From positions 58,166-122,165 of the forward strand of contig NZ_QFHO01000012.1 in the NCBI RefSeq assembly GCF_004920835.1: 64,000 nt of DNA, in the 5' to 3' direction. Under the pieces are notes generated by a model. The model did no database searches. It worked only from the letters and a program-made list of their open reading frames with translations, and had not been told where the DNA came from. The translations under genes were made by a program, and so were the position numbers. Of this stretch, positions 58,245 through 64,000 are shown one piece after another. How positions within the stretch are numbered: the stretch's first letter is position 1; the number at the start of each line of letters is the position of its first letter. Source of the stretch: Stenotrophomonas maltophilia. GTDB taxonomy: Bacteria; Pseudomonadota; Gammaproteobacteria; Xanthomonadales; Xanthomonadaceae.

Positions 58245-59195
58245 TCAGGGTGTTCGCCGTTCCAGCAGGTTGCTGTGGCGGGCGATGAACATGGCCGCCG
58301 GGTCGATCCCCTTGGTGCGAAGGATGTGCAGGCGGGTGGCCGCCTCGGTCAGCACGGCCAGGTTGCGGCCGGGCATCACCGGCAGGGTGATCAGCGGAAC
58401 ATCCAGGTCCAGCACATGGCGGGTGCCCGAATCGCCGGTCAGGCGCTCGTAGCCATGTGGGGTGGGTTCGGTCATCGGCTTGGTCAGGTGGACGATCAGC
58501 CGAAGGTACTTGTTCTTCTTTACAGCCGTGTCGCCGAACATCTCGCGCACGTTCAGCACGCCCAGCCCGCGCACTTCCAGCAGGTCCTGCAGCAGTTCCG
58601 GGCAGGTGCCATCGAGCACGTCGGGGGCGATCTGAGTGAACTCGGGGGCGTCGTCGGCCACCAGGCGGTGACCGCGGCTGAGCAGTTCCAGGGCCAGCTC
58701 GCTCTTGCCTGATCCCGCTTCACCGGTGATCAGCACGCCGATGGAGTAGATCTCCATGAACACGCCATGCAGGATCACCCGCGGCGCCAGCGTCCGGGCC
58801 AGGTGGTAGGACAGATGGTTGAGCAGTTCGTGGCCGCGCTTGGGTGACAACCACAGCGGCGTGCCGGATTCATCGGCGGCCGCGCGCAGGTCTTCCGGGC
58901 ACGGCTGGTTGCGGGTCAGCACCAGCGCCAGCGGATGCGACTGCATGATCTTCTCGATGGTCTCCCAGCGCTGGCGCGGTTCCAGCGCATCCAGCCAGGA
59001 CAGTTCCTCGGTGCCCAGGATCTGCACCTTGTTGGGATAGATCGCGTTGAGGTATCCGGCCAGCGAAGGGCGACGCGACACCGTGTTGCCAGCCTCCAGC
59101 TCACGCTTCTCGCCGGACTTGCCTGCGGCCCAGCGCAACCCCAACCGCTCGCGCTGCTGTTCGAACAGTTCACGGGCGGTGATGCTGGTATTCAT
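58245..59195 (-). CDS. hprK: HPr kinase/phosphorylase
   Basis: A 316-residue enzyme that phosphorylates HPr on Ser46 and reverses it. Walker A is GEAGSGKS (158-165), and the signature [17 protein letters not shown] is present. HprK outside Firmicutes is typical of alpha-, beta- and some Gammaproteobacteria with regulatory PTS and no sugar permease. Overlaps ptsN by four bases. Confidence 0.94.
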   Translation of the reverse strand: MNTSITARELFEQQRERLGLRWAAGKSGEKRELEAGNTVSRRPSLAGYLNAIYPNKVQILGTEELSWLDALEPRQRWETIEKIMQSHPLALVLTRNQPCPEDLRAAADESGTPLWLSPKRGHELLNHLSYHLARTLAPRVILHGVFMEIYSIGVLITGEAGSGKSELALELLSRGHRLVADDAPEFTQIAPDVLDGTCPELLQDLLEVRGLGVLNVREMFGDTAVKKNKYLRLIVHLTKPMTEPTPHGYERLTGDSGTRHVLDLDVPLITLPVMPGRNLAVLTEAATRLHILRTKGIDPAAMFIARHSNLLERRTP

Positions 59196-59644
59196 GCGGC
59201 GCTCGCAGGTGGGGTCAGCTCCAGGGCCTGGCGCAGGGCCCGCGCATCGCCGGCCGCGCGCAGGGCATCGCGGATGGCGGGCGTCGAGAACAGCTCGGCC
59301 AGCTCGGACAGCAGCATCAGGTGCTGGTGGGTGTAGTGAGAAGGGACGGCCATCGCGAACACCAGGTCCACCGGCTCATCGCCACCGAAGTCGACCGGGG
59401 TGGCCAGCCGCAGTAGCGCGCCACGGGGGCGGTCCAGGGTCGGCGCGCGGCCGTGGGGGATGGCGATACCGTGGCCGATCGCAGTGCTGCCCAGCGCTTC
59501 GCGCTGGCACAGGTTCAGGTAGATCTGTTCAGCGTTGGCCTGGCGGCAGGCCAGCAACCCGGCGGCGGCCTTCAGGACGCTGTCGCGGTCGGTGGCCGTG
59601 CAGAGCTGGGTCTGCACGGCCGCCAGGAGGTCAGTCAGGGGCAT
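59192..59644 (-). CDS. ptsN: PTS nitrogen regulatory protein EIIA-Ntr
   Basis: A 150-residue EIIA(Fru/Ntr). [26 protein letters not shown] holds the active-site His64. It takes phosphate from the HPr-like chain and tunes potassium and nitrogen metabolism. Located between hpf and hprK, overlapping hprK. Confidence 0.94.
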   Translation of the reverse strand: MPLTDLLAAVQTQLCTATDRDSVLKAAAGLLACRQANAEQIYLNLCQREALGSTAIGHGIAIPHGRAPTLDRPRGALLRLATPVDFGGDEPVDLVFAMAVPSHYTHQHLMLLSELAELFSTPAIRDALRAAGDARALRQALELTPPASAA

Positions 59645-59665
59645 GTCTGCGGGGAACGGTGGCGA

Positions 59666-59983
59666 TCAGCCACCATTGTCGCCCACCGGCAGTGGCGCGT
59701 GCTGCTGTTTTTTCTCCTTGTGCTTGATCACCAGACGGTCAAGCTTGTCCGCAAGCAGGTCGATCGCGGCATACATGGTCTGGGCATTGGCCTCAGCGTG
59801 CAGGGTCTGGCCGGGAATGTTGAGGCTGGCGTCGACGTGGTGTTCGGTCTTCTGCAGCTTGAGGGTCACCCGCGCTTCGCAGTGCTGGTCGAAGTGTTTG
59901 CCGATCCGGGCCAGCTTCTCCTCTACATAGGACTGCAGGGCCGGGGTGACTTCGACATCTTTGCCAAACGTTTCGATGCGCAT
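59666..59983 (-). CDS. hpf: Ribosome hibernation promoting factor HPF (short form)
   Basis: A 105-residue short HPF/YfiA-type protein with RIETFGKDVEVTPALQSYVEEKLARIGKHF and LKLQKTEHHVDASLNIPGQTLHAEANAQTMYAAIDLLADKLDRLVIKHKEKK. It causes 70S dimer formation in stationary phase. It follows rpoN by 58 bases and, as in many Proteobacteria, precedes ptsN. Confidence 0.93.
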   Translation of the reverse strand: MRIETFGKDVEVTPALQSYVEEKLARIGKHFDQHCEARVTLKLQKTEHHVDASLNIPGQTLHAEANAQTMYAAIDLLADKLDRLVIKHKEKKQQHAPLPVGDNGG

Positions 59984-60041
59984 CGGGTTTCTCCTGTGTT
60001 CGGATGTGCCAATGAACCTCTCCGCCGGGCGCGGCGGCGCG

Positions 60042-61466
60042 TCAAGCGATTCTGACCCTTTCGTGCGAGGCGGAGATGTTCATGGCTTCACGATACTTCG
60101 CCACGGTGCGCCGCGCTACTGGAATTCCCGACGATTTGAGCAGGTCAGCCAGCTTGGCGTCAGAAAGCGGCTTGCGTGGATTCTCGTCGTCGATCAGGCG
60201 CCGGATCATCGCCTGGATGGCCGTGCTGGATGCCTCGCCGCCGCCTTCGGTATCGATGCCCGAGGCGAAGAAGGCGCGCAGGGGCAGGGTGCCGCGTGGC
60301 GTACGCACGTGCTTGCGGGCAATCGCGCGCGACACCGTCGATTCGTGCAGGCCGAGCTCGGCGGCGATCTCGCGCAGGGTCAGCGGCCGCAGCGCCTGTT
60401 CGCCGAATTCAAGGAAGCCAGCCTGTTGCAGGATCAGGCTGCGTACCACCCGCAGCAGGGTTTCGCCGCGCTGCTGCAGGCCCTTCAGCAGCCAGCGCGC
60501 TTCCTGCAGCTGTGCACGCAGGTAGCCGGCATCGGCCTCGCCACAGCGGCGGATCAGCTGTTCGTAGCCGCGGTGGATCACCACCCTTGGCCCGGCATGC
60601 GCGGCCAGTGCAGCGCGCCACACGCCGTTCTGCCGCCACACCACGACATCGGGTACCACGTAGGTGTCCTGCGACAGGGGGGCGATCTGCGTGCCCGGCC
60701 GTGGATCCAGCGAACGCAGCAGGGTCACTGCAGTCTCGACCTCGGCCAGCGGCAGTTTCAACTCGTGGGCCAGCCCGGCCACGCCGCTGCGCGGCAACCG
60801 TTCCAGCGGGCCCGCAGCAATCTGTCGCGCCAATGCCAGGCCCGGTGTGGTGTCGTCCAGCACCTCCAGCTGCAGCTGCAGGCATTCGCCGAGGGTGCGC
60901 GCGGCCGCGCCGACCGGATCGAAACGCTGGATCCGGTGCAGCACGGCAAGAATCTCGTCCTGGTCGGCATGGATGGCCGGCAGCAGGGTTTCGGCGATGC
61001 CTGCCAGCGGTTCGCGCAGGTAGCCATCGTCGTCCAGTGCATCGATCAGTGCGGCACCGATGCTGCGATCACGTGCGGACAGGTGCGACAGGTGCAGCTG
61101 CCACAGCAGATGATCGGCCAGGGTTTCGGTTTCGGCCACGCGTTCGGCGGCGCTGCCGGTATCGTCGTCATCGTCGAAGCTGCCCCCGCTGCCGGCCGCG
61201 CTCCAGTCCAGTTCGGCCGGCGCCCAGTCGTCGCCGTTGTCGGCACGTTCGGCCGCTGCATCGCCGTCGGGGTTGTCACTGGTTTCGTTGGCGGCGCTGC
61301 TGCTGTCACTGCTGTCGGCCCAGTCCAGCAGTGGATTGCTTTCCACTGCCTGCGCGATTTCCAGTTCCAGCTCGGTGCTGGACATCTGCAGCAGCTTGAT
61401 CGCCTGTTGCAGCTGGGGCGTGAGCACCAGCTGCTGTCCCAACGATGTCTGCAGCCGAGTCTTCAT
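60042..61466 (-). CDS. rpoN: RNA polymerase sigma-54 factor
   Basis: A 474-residue sigma factor. Region I is Gln/Leu-rich (LQTSLGQQLVLTPQLQQAIKLLQMSSTELELEI), region II is an acidic linker (about 50-110), and the C-terminal HTH is followed by the RpoN box ARRTVAKYREAMNI. It recognises -24/-12 promoters and needs enhancer-binding activators. The start MKTRLQTSL is the family start; a longer frame has no ribosome site. Confidence 0.95.
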   Translation of the reverse strand: MKTRLQTSLGQQLVLTPQLQQAIKLLQMSSTELELEIAQAVESNPLLDWADSSDSSSAANETSDNPDGDAAAERADNGDDWAPAELDWSAAGSGGSFDDDDDTGSAAERVAETETLADHLLWQLHLSHLSARDRSIGAALIDALDDDGYLREPLAGIAETLLPAIHADQDEILAVLHRIQRFDPVGAAARTLGECLQLQLEVLDDTTPGLALARQIAAGPLERLPRSGVAGLAHELKLPLAEVETAVTLLRSLDPRPGTQIAPLSQDTYVVPDVVVWRQNGVWRAALAAHAGPRVVIHRGYEQLIRRCGEADAGYLRAQLQEARWLLKGLQQRGETLLRVVRSLILQQAGFLEFGEQALRPLTLREIAAELGLHESTVSRAIARKHVRTPRGTLPLRAFFASGIDTEGGGEASSTAIQAMIRRLIDDENPRKPLSDAKLADLLKSSGIPVARRTVAKYREAMNISASHERVRIA

Positions 61467-61506
61467 GCCTGTGCCGAAAGGAAGGAGAGGGACCCGGCGC
61501 TTGCCG

Positions 61507-62226
61507 TCACAGCTTGAAGGAATCCCCAAGGTAGACGCGACGCACGTCGGCGTTGTCCAGAATCGCTTCCGGCGAGCCCTGGGCGAGCACGCTGCCCTCG
61601 GCGAGGATATACGCGCGGTCGCAGATTCCCAAGGTCTCGCGCACGTTGTGGTCGGTGATCAGCACGCCGATGCCACGCTGCTTGAGGTGGGTGACGATGC
61701 GCTGGATCTCCCCGACCGAGATCGGGTCCACGCCGGCAAAGGGCTCATCGAGCAGGATCAGGCGCGGTTGTGCCGCCAGTGCACGGGCGATCTCGCAACG
61801 GCGGCGCTCGCCGCCGGACAGGCTGGCACCGAGCTGGTCGGCCACGTGGCCCAGCTGCAGTTCGTCGAGCAGGCTGTTCAATTCGCGCTCGCGGCCCTTC
61901 GAATCAAGGTCCTCGCGCAGTTCCAGCACCAGGCGGATGTTGTCGGCCACGCTCAGCTTGCGGAACACCGACGGTTCCTGCGGCAGGTAGCCCACGCCCT
62001 GCTTGGCGCGGGTGTACATCGGGTCGCCGGTGATGTCCTTGCCGTCAAGCACGATGCTGCCGGCATCGGCGGCGACCAGGCCGACGATCATGTAGAAGCA
62101 GGTGGTCTTGCCGGCGCCGTTCGGGCCGAGCAGGCCGACCACTTCACCGGCGTCGAGGGTCAACCCGAAATCCTTGACGACTTCGCGTTGCTTGTAGCGC
62201 TTGCGCAGGCCCTTGGCGACGAGCAT
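61507..62226 (-). CDS. lptB: Lipopolysaccharide export ABC ATPase LptB
   Basis: A 239-residue ATPase of the LptB2FG exporter. Walker A is GPNGAGKT (34-41), the signature LSGGERRR, and Walker [14 protein letters not shown]. Together with LptA and LptC it moves LPS to the outer membrane. ATG overlaps the lptA stop by one base. Confidence 0.96.
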   Translation of the reverse strand: MLVAKGLRKRYKQREVVKDFGLTLDAGEVVGLLGPNGAGKTTCFYMIVGLVAADAGSIVLDGKDITGDPMYTRAKQGVGYLPQEPSVFRKLSVADNIRLVLELREDLDSKGRERELNSLLDELQLGHVADQLGASLSGGERRRCEIARALAAQPRLILLDEPFAGVDPISVGEIQRIVTHLKQRGIGVLITDHNVRETLGICDRAYILAEGSVLAQGSPEAILDNADVRRVYLGDSFKL

Positions 62227-62777
62227 TACTTCTTGCTCCCGGCCGGTGCCGCCGGCGTGCTGGCCTTGGGCTGTGCAGCCGGCGCCGCCGGCGTCTTGTT
62301 CTTCGGTGGAATGACGGTGCGCACGCGGCTGCCGTCGCCGCCGGAATTCATTTCACCGCTGCGGGTGTTGTAGACCATGCGCTGGCCGGCATTGGTGCCG
62401 CGCGCGCTGGTGACCTTGTAGTTGCCGGTCAGGGTGATGATCTCGGTCTTGATGTCGTAGTCGATGCGGTCGGCCAGGGCGTCCATCCAGGTGCCATCGT
62501 CGAGCTGCTGCTTCATCTTGGCCTGCTTGCCGGTGAATACCACGCGCACCGCTTCACCGTCCTTGAGGTAGATCTCGGCCTCGGACGAGCGCAGGTCCAG
62601 CGTGCCCTGGGTGATGACCACGCCCTGCGACAGCACGGTCTTGCCGTCGCCGGTGAGCATGCCCGACTGCGCGCCGGAATCGATGTGCATGTCTTCGTTG
62701 CGATCGGTGGACTTGGCGAAGGCGGCGCTGGGGACAAGAAGACCAAGCGCGAGCACGGCTGCAAAGGGAATCTTCAT
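62226..62777 (-). CDS. lptA: Lipopolysaccharide transport periplasmic protein LptA
   Basis: A 183-residue protein with a signal peptide ([19 protein letters not shown]) and an OstA-type beta-jellyroll ([46 protein letters not shown]). It bridges the periplasm by polymerising. The C-terminal 35 residues are Pro/Ala/Lys-rich. It ends where lptB starts. Confidence 0.93.
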   Translation of the reverse strand: MKIPFAAVLALGLLVPSAAFAKSTDRNEDMHIDSGAQSGMLTGDGKTVLSQGVVITQGTLDLRSSEAEIYLKDGEAVRVVFTGKQAKMKQQLDDGTWMDALADRIDYDIKTEIITLTGNYKVTSARGTNAGQRMVYNTRSGEMNSGGDGSRVRTVIPPKNKTPAAPAAQPKASTPAAPAGSKK

Positions 62778-62881
62778 CGGGGTCCGTTCTACCGGTGGGG
62801 GCCTCCCGGGTGGACCGGGGGCGTGCGGGTGGGGCTGCCGGCCCTGCGCCTGTCCGGAGACGTCGCAGGCTGGCGGCGGAA

Positions 62882-63457
62882 TCAGTGCTTGGGCGTGTAG
62901 CGGCCCTTGGACTGGCTGAGGAAATGATACGTGTTGTTCTTCGAATCCACCTCGAAGCCCACGCCGGACTGTTCCATGCCGGGGCGGGTCATGGTCACCA
63001 GAGCGTCGGTACGGGCGCGGTTCTCCTTGGGGAACACGTCCAGGTGATCGGTGCGGAAGGTGGTCGGCACCGTGCCCGGTGCGGCCGGGCTGTCGCCGGC
63101 CACGTTGCCGCGCAGCTTCATCTCGTCGCCCTTGGCGCTGAGCCAGCCGGTCTCGGCGCGCAGGGTCCAGTGCTTGCCATCCTTGTCCGGCATCTCGAAC
63201 AGCGGGGTGGCGATATTGATGGTCTGGTCGCCGCGCTGGCGCTCCAGCAGCGGCGCACGCAGGGTGGTGGACTCCTTGCCGTGCTCATCCAGGGCGACGA
63301 TCTGGAAGTCGTGCAGGATGTAGTCCACGCCGACTTCCTTGCCGTCATTGGCCGGTCCCTTGTCCCGGTTGCGCAGCGCTGCCCAGCTGCTGAGCAGGGC
63401 CGCCAGCAGCAGGCCGATACCGAGGAGGGTGCGCCAGTTGAGCGAAGGAGCATTCAT
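62882..63457 (-). CDS. lptC: Lipopolysaccharide export protein LptC
   Basis: A 191-residue inner-membrane-anchored protein: one N-terminal segment (LLGIGLLLAALLSSWAAL) and a periplasmic OstA-like jellyroll (YILHDFQIVALDEHGKESTTLRAPLLERQRGDQTINIATPLFEMPDKDGKHWTLRAE). It recruits LptA to the LptBFG complex. The start MNAPSLNW overlaps the kdsC stop by four bases. Confidence 0.92.
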   Translation of the reverse strand: MNAPSLNWRTLLGIGLLLAALLSSWAALRNRDKGPANDGKEVGVDYILHDFQIVALDEHGKESTTLRAPLLERQRGDQTINIATPLFEMPDKDGKHWTLRAETGWLSAKGDEMKLRGNVAGDSPAAPGTVPTTFRTDHLDVFPKENRARTDALVTMTRPGMEQSGVGFEVDSKNNTYHFLSQSKGRYTPKH

Positions 63458-64000
63458 GCGCCGAACCTCGCCAGCACCGCATCGACATGGCCCTGAGCGG
63501 CCAGCAGGACGTCGCACAGTTCGCGTGCAGCGCCACGGCCACCGTCGGCGCGGGTCTGCCAGTGCACGCGCTCGGCGATCCACGGGTGCGCGTTGGCCGG
63601 CGCCACCGCCAGCCCGACTGCGCCCAGCGGTGCCAGGTCGGGCAGGTCATCGCCCATGAACGCCACCTGTTCCAGGCCGATGCCGTGCTGGGCACACAGG
63701 GCCTGCACGCTGGCCAGTTTGTCGCCCACGGCGATCTGGGTATCGATGCCGAGGTCGGCGCCGCGCCTGAGCGCGGACTGGCTGTTGCGCGCGGTGATCA
63801 GCACGGGGTGGATGCCGTGCTGCTGAAGCAGTTTCAGGCCCAGGCCGTCCTGCACGAAGTACGCCTTGCTCTCGTTGCCGTCCTTGTCGTAGTACAGCTG
63901 ACCGTCGGTGAGGGTGCCGTCCACGTCGAAGCAGGCCAGGCGGATACGGGCCGCAGCGGCATGCAGGTGGGCAGGGAAGGCGGGCAGGGGGGACCAGGGC
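63454..64000 (-). CDS. kdsC: 3-deoxy-D-manno-octulosonate 8-phosphate phosphatase KdsC (5' end outside window)
   Basis: A HAD-family phosphatase that makes KDO for lipid A core. The nucleophile motif RLACFDVDGTLTDG, then VLITARNS, GDKLA and FMGDDLPDL (Mg-binding) are present. The frame stays open to base 64000 with no start codon, so the beginning lies outside. It overlaps lptC by four bases. Confidence 0.94.
   Translation of the reverse strand, partial: PWSPLPAFPAHLHAAAARIRLACFDVDGTLTDGQLYYDKDGNESKAYFVQDGLGLKLLQQHGIHPVLITARNSQSALRRGADLGIDTQIAVGDKLASVQALCAQHGIGLEQVAFMGDDLPDLAPLGAVGLAVAPANAHPWIAERVHWQTRADGGRGAARELCDVLLAAQGHVDAVLARFGA

Overview
The window is a high-GC Gammaproteobacterial chromosome segment of the Stenotrophomonas maltophilia complex. 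The identification rests on a chromosomal qnr gene with its divergent DeoR-type regulator and MFS neighbour (Smqnr, SmqnrR, SmtcrA), a soxR-mfsA pair, a two-component system divergent to a two-gene RND pump, and many GTAG-type (SMAG) REP palindromes with a REP-associated transposase (RAYT). No rRNA, tRNA or CRISPR array was seen.

1-9.7 kb: right part of a contractile-tail prophage, or of a tailocin-like relic. Read leftward it has a primase-helicase, two small genes, a dNMP kinase, a small protein, a Mor-type regulator, a translationally coupled lysis cassette (holin, endolysin, overlapping Rz/Rz1), and tail/baseplate genes V, W and J, with J cut by the window edge. Three leftward units start at a shared element: two 10-bp direct repeats abutting a -35-like TTG hexamer. 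Three small rightward genes close the right end. No integrase, repressor, capsid or terminase gene is in view.

9.8-24.1 kb: a His-rich DUF2946 protein, a TonB receptor and a PepSY membrane protein (metal/siderophore uptake), then the qnr locus, a methyltransferase, a MocR regulator divergent from a DMT exporter across a palindrome, an SDR with a LysR regulator, and a second siderophore receptor with a Fur-like site.

24.2-38.1 kb: sensor kinase and response regulator divergent from a periplasmic adaptor and RND pump without an outer-membrane gene (SmeRySy/SmeYZ-like), a GFA protein, a DUF4105 protein with an overlapping lipoprotein hydrolase, mfsA/soxR, and an SDR/LysR pair.

38.1-54.4 kb: housekeeping genes (proC, yggS, pilT, pilU, tag, yqgE, ruvX, pyrB, mgtE) mixed with small accessory genes and a RAYT flanked by inverted REP clusters.

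54.5-64 kb: the conserved leftward block ptsI-ptsH-EIIA(Man)-rapZ-hprK-ptsN-hpf-rpoN-lptB-lptA-lptC-kdsC. It joins a regulatory, transporter-less PTS, sigma-54 and lipopolysaccharide export/KDO synthesis; kdsC runs off the right edge. Intergenic spaces between 52.9 and 57.3 kb hold several inverted-repeat families.
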